This document shows positions 50,732-58,956 of a stretch of 64,000 bases of DNA, one piece after another; the stretch's first letter is position 1; every line of letters starts with the position of its first letter. The notes beneath the pieces were generated by a model. The model worked only from the letters and a program-made list of their open reading frames with translations, had not been told where the DNA came from and ran no database searches. The stretch is from Qipengyuania aestuarii (lineage in GTDB: Bacteria; Pseudomonadota; Alphaproteobacteria; Sphingomonadales; Sphingomonadaceae): contig NZ_JAIGNP010000001.1 in assembly GCF_019711535.1 (NCBI RefSeq), positions 434,001 through 498,000 of the forward strand, written 5' to 3'. Made by a program: the position numbers and the translations under genes.

Positions 50732-52864
50732 TTACGCAAGCTTCTCCTTGACTTCCTGAGCCACGTTTGCCGGAACTTCATCGTAGTGGCTGAACTGCAT
50801 GGTATACTGAGCGCGGCCCTGGGTGAAGGAACGCAGCTCGTTCACGTAACCGAACATGTTCGCCAGCGGCACGTTGGCTTCGACAGCCTGTGCATTGCCG
50901 CGGGTGTCGGTGCCCTGGATTTGGCCACGACGGGAGTTGAGATCGCCGATGACGTCACCGAGGTAATCCTCGGGGGTCACGACCTCTACCTTCATGATCG
51001 GCTCAAGCAGCTTGATGCCCGAACGCTCGGCCACTTCACGCATGGCACCGCGACCGGCGATTTCGAACGCGATCGCGCTCGAGTCGACGTCATGGTAGGC
51101 ACCATCGTAAAGCGTGACGGTGAAGTCGATGATCGGGAAGCCGACGAGATGGCCGCTCTCGGCCTGCTCGCGGAAGCCCTTTTCGATCGCGGGGATATAT
51201 TCCTTCGGAATGTTACCGCCCTTGATCTCATCTTCGAACACGAAGCCCTGGCCACGTTCGCCCGGAGCGACCTTGACCTTCACGCGGCCGAACTGACCCG
51301 AACCACCCGACTGCTTCTTATGGGTGTAATCGACGTCCACCGGCTTACCGAGGTATTCGCGGTATGCGACCTGCGGCGCGCCGACATTGGCTTCGACCTT
51401 GAATTCGCGCTTCATGCGATCGACGAGAATGTCGAGGTGAAGCTCGCCCATGCCCTTGATGATCGTCTGACCCGACTCGTGATCGGTGGTGACGCGGAAG
51501 CTAGGATCTTCTGCAGCCAGACGGTTGAGGGCTACGCCCATCTTTTCCTGGTCGGCCTTGGTCTTCGGTTCGACCGAAAGTTCGATCACCGGCTCGGGGA
51601 ATTCCATGCGCTCGAGAATAATCGGAGCGTTCGAAGCACACAACGTGTCTCCGGTCGTCGTTTCCTTCAGGCCCGCAATAGCGACGATGTCGCCGGCGAA
51701 CGCTTCATCGATGTCCTCGCGGTTGTTCGAGTGCATCAGCAGCATGCGGCCGATCTTTTCCTTCTTGTCTTTCACCGAGTTCATGACGCTGCCCTTGGTG
51801 AGGTGACCCGAATAGATACGGGTGAAGGTGAGCGAGCCCACGAAGGGATCGTTCATGATCTTGAATGCGAGCGCGGAGAACGGAGCCTCGTCGGAAGAAG
51901 GACGCGTGTCTTCCTCGTCGCTGTCGGGCTTGACGCCCTTGATGGCCGGAACGTCGAGCGGGCTCGGCATGTAGTCGACAACTGCGTCGAGCAGCGGCTG
52001 AACGCCCTTGTTCTTGAACGCCGAACCACACAGCACGGGCACGAAATCACGCGCCATGGTACCCTTGCGGATCAGACGCTTGAGCGTCGCTGCATCGGGC
52101 TCGTTACCTTCGAGGTACTGCTCCATGACATCGTCGTCCTGTTCGACGGCGGTCTCGATCAGCTTCTCACGGTATTCGGCAGCCTTGTCGGCCAGCTCGG
52201 CCGGAATTTCGACGAACTCGTATTTTGCGCCGAGATCTTCGTTCTGCCACACGATGCCGCGGTTGTTAACGAGATCGACAACACCCTGAAGATCGCTCTC
52301 CGCACCGATGGGGAGATAAAGCACCAGCGGGTTCGCACCGAGACGGTCGATGATCGACTGGACACAGTAATAGAAGTCGGCACCGGTACGGTCCAACTTA
52401 TTCACGAAGCACATGCGAGGTACGCCGTACTTGTCGGCTTGGCGCCATACGGTTTCGGACTGGGGTTCGACGCCGGCGACGCCGTCGAAGACGGCTACGG
52501 CACCGTCGAGCACGCGCAGCGAGCGTTCGACTTCGATGGTGAAGTCGACGTGGCCGGGGGTGTCGATGATGTTGATGCGGTGCTTGGGCTGGCCTTCACG
52601 CAGGTCTTCGGGAGCGCCCATCGGATCCTTGGTCGGATCTTCCGCGGTCCAGAAGGTGGTGGTGGCAGCCGAAGTGATGGTGATGCCGCGTTCCTGCTCC
52701 TGCTCCATCCAGTCCATGGTGGCGGCGCCGTCGTGGACTTCGCCGATCTTGTAGGACTTGCCGGTGTAGTAGAGGATGCGTTCGGTCGTGGTGGTCTTGC
52801 CGGCATCGATGTGGGCCATGATGCCGATATTGCGGTACCGCTCCAGCGGATATTCGCGGGCCAT
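50732..52864 (-). CDS. fusA: Elongation factor G
   Basis: 710-residue EF-G translocase. G1 [15 protein letters not shown], switch [17 protein letters not shown]3 [16 protein letters not shown]4 [10 protein letters not shown]; domains II-V follow, with [30 protein letters not shown] domain IV sequence ([13 protein letters not shown]). A long antisense open frame covers almost the whole gene but is a codon-bias shadow. Third gene of the str operon. Confidence 0.98.
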   Translation of the reverse strand: MAREYPLERYRNIGIMAHIDAGKTTTTERILYYTGKSYKIGEVHDGAATMDWMEQEQERGITITSAATTTFWTAEDPTKDPMGAPEDLREGQPKHRINIIDTPGHVDFTIEVERSLRVLDGAVAVFDGVAGVEPQSETVWRQADKYGVPRMCFVNKLDRTGADFYYCVQSIIDRLGANPLVLYLPIGAESDLQGVVDLVNNRGIVWQNEDLGAKYEFVEIPAELADKAAEYREKLIETAVEQDDDVMEQYLEGNEPDAATLKRLIRKGTMARDFVPVLCGSAFKNKGVQPLLDAVVDYMPSPLDVPAIKGVKPDSDEEDTRPSSDEAPFSALAFKIMNDPFVGSLTFTRIYSGHLTKGSVMNSVKDKKEKIGRMLLMHSNNREDIDEAFAGDIVAIAGLKETTTGDTLCASNAPIILERMEFPEPVIELSVEPKTKADQEKMGVALNRLAAEDPSFRVTTDHESGQTIIKGMGELHLDILVDRMKREFKVEANVGAPQVAYREYLGKPVDVDYTHKKQSGGSGQFGRVKVKVAPGERGQGFVFEDEIKGGNIPKEYIPAIEKGFREQAESGHLVGFPIIDFTVTLYDGAYHDVDSSAIAFEIAGRGAMREVAERSGIKLLEPIMKVEVVTPEDYLGDVIGDLNSRRGQIQGTDTRGNAQAVEANVPLANMFGYVNELRSFTQGRAQYTMQFSHYDEVPANVAQEVKEKLA

Positions 52865-52984
52865 GTGGAATTCCTCGTAAGTCGGGGGTGAGCTAGCTCG
52901 ACCCCCATGTAGGGATTAATGCGACAGTTTCGAGACCGAGGGAGATCCCCCGGCCCCAAGCCTGCCTCGCCTTACCAGCGCCAG

Positions 52985-53455
52985 TTACCAGCGGTAGTGG
53001 CTGAACGCGCGGTTCGCATCCGCCATGCGGTGCGTGTCTTCGCGCTTCTTGACGGCGTTGCCGCGGTTGTTCGAGGCATCCATCAGCTCACCCGACAGAC
53101 GCGCTGCCATGGTGGTTTCCGGACGGCCGCGCGCAGCCGAGATCAGCCAGCGGATCGCCAGCGCCTGGGCACGCTCGGGGCGCACCTCGACCGGCACCTG
53201 GTAAGTCGCACCGCCGACACGGCGGCTGCGGACTTCGACCTGCGGCTTGATGTTGTCGAGCGCTGCGTGGAACAGCTCGACCGGGTTCGCCTTGGCCTTG
53301 GCTTCGACGGTGTCGAGCGCGGTGTAGACGATACCTTCTGCGACGGCCTTCTTGCCGTCATACATCAGGTTGTTCATGAACTTGGACAGGACCTGATCGT
53401 TGAACTTCGGATCAGGCAGGATTTCCCGCTTCTCGGGACGACGACGACGTGACAT
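52985..53455 (-). CDS. rpsG: Ribosomal protein S7
   Basis: 156-residue S7, which organises the 3' domain of 16S r[44 protein letters not shown] core ([13 protein letters not shown]) and [20 protein letters not shown] identify it. 120 bases before fusA. Confidence 0.98.
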   Translation of the reverse strand: MSRRRRPEKREILPDPKFNDQVLSKFMNNLMYDGKKAVAEGIVYTALDTVEAKAKANPVELFHAALDNIKPQVEVRSRRVGGATYQVPVEVRPERAQALAIRWLISAARGRPETTMAARLSGELMDASNNRGNAVKKREDTHRMADANRAFSHYRW

Positions 53456-53493
53456 GGCACGAATTCCTTCTTTTGCCCGGCGGTCTAGCTGTT

Positions 53494-53600
53494 CGTCATT
53501 CCCGCGAAAGCGGGAAGCCAGCGAGGACCGGGTAAATTCCTAAAAGCCTTGAGGACTGGATCCCCGATAAAATCGCACATGGCGATTTTTCGAGGATGAC
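53494..53600. repeat. Palindromic repeat element between rpsL and rpsG
   Basis: Begins CGTCATTCCCGCGAAAGCGGGAA (first 20 bases CGTCATTCCCGCGAAAGCGG), a tight hairpin. It ends GGATCCCCGATAAAATCG-CACATGG-CGATTTTTCGAGGATGAC, a second hairpin, with outer GTCAT/ATGAC arms. A half copy (TCGTCATTCCCGCGCAAGCG) occurs at 54065-54085. It is a mobile REP-type element inside the str operon. Confidence 0.7.
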
Positions 53601-53616
53601 CTGTCCCCCGGACAGA

Positions 53617-53988
53617 TCACTTCGGACGCTTGGCGCCGTACTTCGAGCGCGACTGCTTGCGATCCTTCACGCCCTGCGTATCGAGCACGCCGCGAAGGAC
53701 GTGATAGCGAACGCCGGGAAGGTCGCGAACACGGCCGCCGCGGATGAGCACAACGGAGTGCTCCTGCAGGTTGTGGCCTTCGCCCGGGATGTAGGAGATG
53801 ACTTCGCGCTGGTTGGTCAGGCGAACCTTGGCAACCTTACGCAGAGCCGAGTTCGGCTTCTTCGGAGTCGTCGTGTAGACGCGGGTGCAAACGCCGCGCT
53901 TCTGCGGGTTCTGCTCCATCGCAGGGACCTTGCTCTTGGCCTTCTGCGGAACGCGGCCCTTGCGGACCAGCTGGTTGATTGTCGGCAT
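53617..53988 (-). CDS. rpsL: Ribosomal protein S12
   Basis: 123-residue S12 of the decoding centre. [19 protein letters not shown] has the usual K43. The second streptomycin-related site reads [13 protein letters not shown], so position 88 is Arg where E. coli has Lys. That change gives streptomycin resistance in E. coli. Other family regions ([23 protein letters not shown]) are normal. First gene of the str operon. Confidence 0.98.
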   Translation of the reverse strand: MPTINQLVRKGRVPQKAKSKVPAMEQNPQKRGVCTRVYTTTPKKPNSALRKVAKVRLTNQREVISYIPGEGHNLQEHSVVLIRGGRVRDLPGVRYHVLRGVLDTQGVKDRKQSRSKYGAKRPK

Positions 53989-54468
53989 ATGAGTTCTTTC
54001 TCTTCACCGTGTGAAGGTGACGACTAGGGGATGATCGGTGATGCTATCGGGTTCGTGCCCTCGCTCGTCATTCCCGCGCAAGCGGGAACCCAGCGAACCA
54101 AAAACGCCCGCCAAGCGGACCTTTCTCGCACGAGCCTGAAACGCTCCACCCATCGGCCCACACGGCCACCGGGTTACTTTGACGGCTGCCCCGAACGAGT
54201 TACCTCGCTGCAATAGAAAAGAGCCTCATCGCATCTGCGACAGGCCCCCGGGACATGACCGGCAATGTTCAGCTCTATCTGCCCGGCGCGGGATGAACCC
54301 GGCACCGGATGGGGCGCACATACTGTCCGAACAGGCTCCGGTCAAGTGCCGGAGTCCGGCGGAACCGGGGTGGAATGTGGCCGAAAGGGTCCGGATAGCA
54401 GCTCGGCGACCGGACAAAGCGACATGCGCGAGGCGCGCACCTTCTGCCGCTCGTATTCTGGTCGAGGA
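53989..54468. other. Upstream region of the str operon
   Basis: 480 bases with no supported gene. It contains the half repeat at 54065-54085 and must contain the rpsL promoter. The distal part toward 54468 changes to AT-rich DNA where the DUF2290-helicase island starts. Short frames here are low-complexity and unconserved in style. Confidence 0.45.
54065..54085. repeat. Half copy of the CGTCATTCCCGCG repeat
   Basis: TCGTCATTCCCGCGCAAGCG followed by GGAACCCAGCGA matches the left end of the element at 53494-53525 with two differences. Confidence 0.65.
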
Positions 54469-55173
54469 TCAGGTGAAATGAAGCCTGTTCCGCTCGTTAT
54501 TTGAGTAGAAATCTAGTGGCACAGCCCCGCATTGCCCTTTCACGGTCGTGAGCTCTTCGTCCAATGTAACGCGTCTGTCACCAGAGGGTATTCCCTGACA
54601 CTCTCTCCAAGCATTCGGATATAAGTGCCGCAATACAGTCAATGTGAACAGTTTCGGGTTGAGAAATTTCGCGATTCCCCAACGCCAATCAGCAAAAATT
54701 CCAATATGCAAATGTGAAGCCGGATGCCATTCAGAGTCGTATTGGGATGCGGAGAATTCATAACGGATCATAGGGGGATAACGAGTAACGCTCACTTCAC
54801 TTATTGACCGAAGATAATCTTCATAATCGAGAACGCCTTCGGAGACGTATTCGTGCAATTCTTTAATGGAAGAAACAGCGGCCTCGTCCGATCCGAGATA
54901 AGGGTTTGGATAGTACGCAAATCTATATTCGTTTTCCGAATCCTGTGAGAATTGAAAGAAGCTGAAATCGTTCAAAATCATATTGTATTGAACATCGCGC
55001 AACCCAAGGAGGTATAGTTCCTCATACGGGACATCTGTGTCCCGCGATTTTGCGCGAAATTCGGCATTTGCCGAAAATGATACAGGCTGCGCAAACGCCT
55101 GCCCGACCTCGGAGCGGCTCAAATACTCCCAAGAGCGGCTGATCCCAGCCCTCAACTCAACATTAGTCAGCAT
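54469..55173 (-). CDS. DUF2290-like protein
   Basis: 234-residue protein. YNMILNDFSFFQFSQDSE, RFAYYPNPYLG, MIRYEFSASQYDSEWHPASHLHIGIF and KLFTLTVLRHLYPNAW resemble, from memory, the DUF2290 family (ML.D.SF.QFS, YPNP, HP.SHLHIG, P..F...IL..Y), which has no known function. The HPxSHLHxG core is suggestive of metal or phosphate chemistry, but that is speculation. The ATG lies 11 bases inside the end of the helicase gene, so the two are translated together. AT-rich against neighbours. No signal peptide. Confidence 0.7.
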   Translation of the reverse strand: MLTNVELRAGISRSWEYLSRSEVGQAFAQPVSFSANAEFRAKSRDTDVPYEELYLLGLRDVQYNMILNDFSFFQFSQDSENEYRFAYYPNPYLGSDEAAVSSIKELHEYVSEGVLDYEDYLRSISEVSVTRYPPMIRYEFSASQYDSEWHPASHLHIGIFADWRWGIAKFLNPKLFTLTVLRHLYPNAWRECQGIPSGDRRVTLDEELTTVKGQCGAVPLDFYSNNERNRLHFT

Positions 55174-57301
55174 TTGAGCTAAGCTTCAATTCTTCATCGA
55201 TCTCTTCGTCCGAAAGGCCTGCCGCTCTAAGATTGCGAATATATTCTTCTCGAGCAGCCTTGGCCGCCTCCTGTTTCTTACTGAACCCCCGCTGTATTGT
55301 TTCGATTCGCTTCAGATTGGGCATAACAAATTGCATTTTTGGCGAATTATCCAATGCCTTAGATAGTTCGTCTACCACTAACATCGCGGCATGGGACAAT
55401 CCGCTCATGCGCAACCAAACTTTGGACCGAGTCATTGCAGTAAAAAGCTTATTGCGACCACCTCTGGACTTTAGGCTCACACTATCGATCCCCAGAACAA
55501 AAACCGCTGCCGCTTCATTGCCTTTTGCTCGGTAAACAGTCGACAATGTGACTTTATCTACAATCGAGAACGGTGGCTCATTATAAGGATCCGCAATAAC
55601 ATTGTTCGAACTGATACCTTCGAATGCCAAGGCTTCGCTCAGAAGCCGAAAATAAGCTCGAGCATTGCGGTCATCTAAGGAAATAACTAAAATTTCTTCA
55701 GCAGAAAGACCGCCTACAAGAAAATCCTTTATACTTTCCGCAATCCACCTCACCTCATCATGGATAGTTTCAGTTACATGGTGATCTACTACGGGAAAAT
55801 TTGGGATTTCGGGCACGTGAAGAGGGCTGTTTCGCTCTGGCCTTACTATAGTGACACCGTCACCCTCAACCAGGGAGCCTGAAGGAACCTCGTACCCAAC
55901 ATCCTCCCAGTGCTCTTTGCTTTCGAGCATCTGGACGATTTGGCCATACACGCCAAAACCAAGCGCATGGGCAGCAACCAAAACCTGTAATTGGTTACGA
56001 TAGGCCTTTTCTAGAACTGCGTCATTCGTCGCACCGGGCGGAAGTGTTGCCGCCGACCGGTCTAAATCAACTAGCGCCTGCCCAGCACTGTCAGTCCCAA
56101 AAAGCTCTTTTGGTTGACGAATGTGGATGTTAAGGATGTCTTGCAATTCATCATACGCCCAAACGATGTTTTTCTTGTCGCGAGCTCCTTCAGTGATTTC
56201 ATACGCGAGCTTATAGAAAGAGTCTGGAAAATCCTGCCCTTCGTCTATTAGAACATGATCATAGAACGACTTTACAGTACCCGCCTCTAGCAAAATACGG
56301 CAAGCAGCACCGAATGGATCTTCACCTTGCTTTGCCGCACTTCTCGCTTCCGGAAACTTTAAAGAGCGAACACCAGCACGTTTGCAGGCATCAGAATACA
56401 CCCCAGGAATCTGCACACCCCCCCACCCATGCCGAATGTGGATGCGTTTCCAATCCGGATCTGCGTCGGAGTAGATACGGTAAAACTTTGTAATCAACTG
56501 TTTGATAGTAGACCGTAAGCTTTTAGTGTAGAACGTCACTAGAATTTGAGCTTCGGGATTTGTCAGGTGAATGTGCGCGGCTTTCATCGCAAGAATAACT
56601 GTCTTGCCCGTTCCCGCGAGACCTCTAATTCGAGCCGGACCTCCAACCTCAACTAACGCAATATTCCGCTGTTTTTCGTCGAAATTTATTATTTCATTCT
56701 CAAGCCTAGCCAAGGCTGCAGCAAGTGGTTCCTTTCCCTCGTCTTTTACGATCCGCTTGCTCGGTCGACCAAGAGCCTTGGCACCCTCCACAACTGACCG
56801 AGTTTCGGACAGCTCTTCGGACGACAGGTTGATCTCCCCCCAATCCGTTAATGTATTTTCTACTGATTCCAAACTTCCTAAAACTTGGGAATCTAAATCG
56901 ATGTCTACATCTCCGCCTCCTTGGATGAGGATGACGGTATGAATAGGAACAATAGACTCAGTTCGTGTCTTTCTCAGCGAACGGCTTTTAATAATACGCG
57001 AATGCAGATTGCTTGCGAAATCACCAAGGGCGATATCGATTTCCTCTAGAGTCTCCTCAGATCTTTGAAAGATCGTCTCTTGGAAACACCGGAAAGCTAC
57101 AAATCCATGGACTGGCGAAAGTAGAAGTAAGTCGGGCCTAAACTTAGATTCTGAATAATCTACATAGGCTGGAAAATCATAATACAGCACTGCATCATCT
57201 AAATTCAAATCGCCGCTATTTTTACTGAGATAATCTACTAGCTCACGAGATACTGGATCATTTTTCCAGCGGCTCGTCGTTACGACAATTTCTAAACTCA
57301 T
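55163..57301 (-). CDS. Superfamily I (UvrD-like) helicase, accessory
   Basis: About 712-residue protein. Walker A GLAGTGKTVILAMKAA near residue 230, Walker B LIDEGQDFPDSFY, a C-terminal motif V/VI pair TVYRAKGNEAAAVFVLG and NKLFTAMTRSKVWL: the SF1 UvrD/Rep pattern with the Q-D-F box typical of stand-alone ATP-binding helicases. The N-terminal 200 residues contain FRPDLLLLSPVHGFVAFRC, which aligns with PD-(D/E)xK/NERD nuclease cores but lacks the E-x-K pair, so that domain looks inactive. ATG at 57301 (MSLEIVVTTSRW) is preferred; 57313 is possible, and the open frame above is a repeat region. Overlaps the DUF2290-like gene by 11 bases. AT-rich, probably acquired. Confidence 0.82.
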   Translation of the reverse strand: MSLEIVVTTSRWKNDPVSRELVDYLSKNSGDLNLDDAVLYYDFPAYVDYSESKFRPDLLLLSPVHGFVAFRCFQETIFQRSEETLEEIDIALGDFASNLHSRIIKSRSLRKTRTESIVPIHTVILIQGGGDVDIDLDSQVLGSLESVENTLTDWGEINLSSEELSETRSVVEGAKALGRPSKRIVKDEGKEPLAAALARLENEIINFDEKQRNIALVEVGGPARIRGLAGTGKTVILAMKAAHIHLTNPEAQILVTFYTKSLRSTIKQLITKFYRIYSDADPDWKRIHIRHGWGGVQIPGVYSDACKRAGVRSLKFPEARSAAKQGEDPFGAACRILLEAGTVKSFYDHVLIDEGQDFPDSFYKLAYEITEGARDKKNIVWAYDELQDILNIHIRQPKELFGTDSAGQALVDLDRSAATLPPGATNDAVLEKAYRNQLQVLVAAHALGFGVYGQIVQMLESKEHWEDVGYEVPSGSLVEGDGVTIVRPERNSPLHVPEIPNFPVVDHHVTETIHDEVRWIAESIKDFLVGGLSAEEILVISLDDRNARAYFRLLSEALAFEGISSNNVIADPYNEPPFSIVDKVTLSTVYRAKGNEAAAVFVLGIDSVSLKSRGGRNKLFTAMTRSKVWLRMSGLSHAAMLVVDELSKALDNSPKMQFVMPNLKRIETIQRGFSKKQEAAKAAREEYIRNLRAAGLSDEEIDEELKLSSNAD

Positions 57302-57729
57302 CTTCTGCAACATCCTGAACGCTTTTTGGCTGCTTATGGGCCACAGACAAAATTTGCAATTTCCTCGTCTGCAATTTCGCGTTTTCGATCCGAAACCGCG
57401 ATCTTTTGCGTTGTCACGTCTACAGTTCAGATCTCTTGGACAGAAACCGTTTTCCCACACGCCAGTTTTTGCTTTCGTCCCTCAAACGCCGGGCGGAGCG
57501 CGTCCGCGCTCCTTGGCTTCGCGCCATAAGGCGCGGCGGGCGGTCGCCCTTGTTTCGCCTGCGGCTCGGTGATTTCGCCGAATAGAAAGCATTTTCCTAC
57601 ACGTCATTGCGAGCGTAGCGACGTAATCCATCTCCTGCCGTAGCCTCCCTAGGTCAGGAGATGGATTGTCCTTTGGACAGTTGCACTTCGCCGCGTCGCC
57701 TGCGGCTCCTCGCAATGACGGGAAAACCG
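57302..57729. other. Repeat-dense intergenic region
   Basis: No gene is supported. It switches from AT-rich (helicase side) to GC-rich. Hairpins: GGAGCGCG-TC-CGCGCTCC near 57495-57512 and GCGCC-ATAA-GGCGC near 57524-57537, then the 119-base palindromic element at 57602-57720. This cluster marks the right edge of the helicase island. Confidence 0.5.
57602..57720. repeat. Palindromic MITE/REP-like element
   Basis: Outer arms CGTCATTGCGAG (57602-57613) and CTCGCAATGACG (57709-57720) are perfect inverses. Inner arms AATCCATCTCCTG (57625-57637) and CAGGAGATGGATT (57655-57667) are also perfect. The whole looks like a short non-autonomous mobile element of the GTCATTGCGAG type. It abuts the start of the next gene, 9 bases before its ATG. 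Confidence 0.8.
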
Positions 57730-58299
57730 ATGACCCACCCTACTCCCACCCGCAAGATCGCCCGCCAGGCCACCTCCGCCGTCGCCCATATCGGGGAGGA
57801 GCCGGAGGCGGACGATCCGCTGCTCGCCTTCGCGCCCTATCTCCACAAGCAGCCGCGGCGCAATTCGATCACGCCCGATCTGCAGCGGCGCTTCGTCGCC
57901 GCGCTCGCGGCGACGGGCATCGTCAAGCAGGCGGCGCTTTCCATCGGCAAGAGTATCGAGGCGCTCTACAAATTGCGGGCGCAGCCGGGGGCCGAGGGGT
58001 TTGCGGAGGCGTGGGATCTGGCGCTGCGCTACGGCGCGGAGCGGCTGGAGGATTGCGGATTAGAACGCGCGCTGAAGGGCGGGTTCGACGATGATCCGGT
58101 CAGCGGCTGGGGCGGCCGCGGCAATGGCCTGCTGATCTATCTGCTCAACCGGCGCAGCGCCTTCCGCGTGGACGAGCGCGAGATCAGGCCGGGCCATCCG
58201 ATCTATGAACGCATCCGCGCCGAGGTGCTGGCGGAGGCGAAGGGGGAGGCGCTCAGGACGAGGCCCACATCCGCACGAGATTGTGATAGAGCTGGGTGA
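57730..58299 (+). CDS. HTH protein, terminase-small-subunit-like
   Basis: 189-residue protein. NSITPDLQRRFVAALAATGIVKQAALSIGKS is a helix-turn-helix region (core GIVKQAALSIGKSIEALYKL), followed by FAEAWDLALRYGAERLEDCGLERALKGG. It shares this plan with residues 25-125 of the protein at 1116-2318 (R..F...L...G.V..A....G.S..T.Y..R......W..AL). Terminase small subunits use such folds to bind DNA; here no large-subunit or other phage genes are near. ATG at 57730 is just after the palindromic element; in-frame codons upstream lie inside that element. Its 3' end overlaps the convergent hydroxylase gene by 47 bases. Confidence 0.6.
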   Translation: MTHPTPTRKIARQATSAVAHIGEEPEADDPLLAFAPYLHKQPRRNSITPDLQRRFVAALAATGIVKQAALSIGKSIEALYKLRAQPGAEGFAEAWDLALRYGAERLEDCGLERALKGGFDDDPVSGWGGRGNGLLIYLLNRRSAFRVDEREIRPGHPIYERIRAEVLAEAKGEALRTRPTSARDCDRAG

Positions 58300-58936
58300 G
58301 CCGCAGCACCTCTGCATCCTGGCTGCCGCGATCGGCGGCGAGGGTCTGGGCAGTGCGGTCGAGATCGAACAGCATCTCGCGCTGCGCATGGTCGGCGACC
58401 AGCGATTGCATCCACATGAAGCAGCTCACCCGCTCGCCCCGCGTCACCTCGGTCACCCGGTGGAGCGTGGTGGAGGGATAGAGCAGCATGGCCCCGGCGG
58501 GCAGCTTGAAGGTCTTGCGCCCCTCGTTGCCCTCGATCTCCAGCGCGCCGCCGTCATAGTCATCCGGCTCGGTAAGGAAGAGCGTGGCCGACAGATCGGT
58601 GCGGATGCGCGCGCCGGTGCCCGCGTGGACGCGGATGGCGTTGTCGACATGGAGGCCGAAGGTCTCGCCCTCGCCATAGCGGTTGAACAGCGGCGGGAAG
58701 ATGCTGTGCGGCAGGGCGGCGGCAAGGAAGGTGGGATTGGCCGAGAGCGCGTTGCTGACTGCGGCCTGCGCGGCGCGGGTCTCGGCCGCATCCTCGGGCA
58801 GCTGGCGGTTGCGCTTCGCCCCGGCGGCAGTGGCCCCGCTGGTGACGTTGCCATCCACCCACTCGGCGGCAAGGAGGCGGCCGCGCAGGGCAGCCGCCTC
58901 CTCCGGGCTCAGGACATTGTCGATCTGGAGTATCAT
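58253..58936 (-). CDS. piuC: Fe(II)/2-oxoglutarate-dependent PKHD-type hydroxylase (PiuC-like)
   Basis: 227-residue dioxygenase. The iron triad is visible: H-x-D in FGLHVDNAIRVH and the distal His in STTLHRVTEVTRGERVS, with the Arg eight residues on for 2-oxoglutarate. MILQIDNVLSPEEAAALRGRL and GATAAGAKRNRQL are typical of the PKHD/PiuC group. PiuC genes normally accompany catecholate siderophore receptors, and here the receptor ends 20 bases upstream on the same strand, so the pair forms an iron-uptake operon. Substrate is not known. Confidence 0.9.
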   Translation of the reverse strand: MILQIDNVLSPEEAAALRGRLLAAEWVDGNVTSGATAAGAKRNRQLPEDAAETRAAQAAVSNALSANPTFLAAALPHSIFPPLFNRYGEGETFGLHVDNAIRVHAGTGARIRTDLSATLFLTEPDDYDGGALEIEGNEGRKTFKLPAGAMLLYPSTTLHRVTEVTRGERVSCFMWMQSLVADHAQREMLFDLDRTAQTLAADRGSQDAEVLRLTQLYHNLVRMWASS

Positions 58937-58956
58937 GTCCTGCTCCCGTTAGCCGA

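Noticed and set aside
50786..52891. 701-codon open frame opposite fusA
   Set aside because: Antisense shadow of EF-G; no family-like sequence and no ribosome-binding site.
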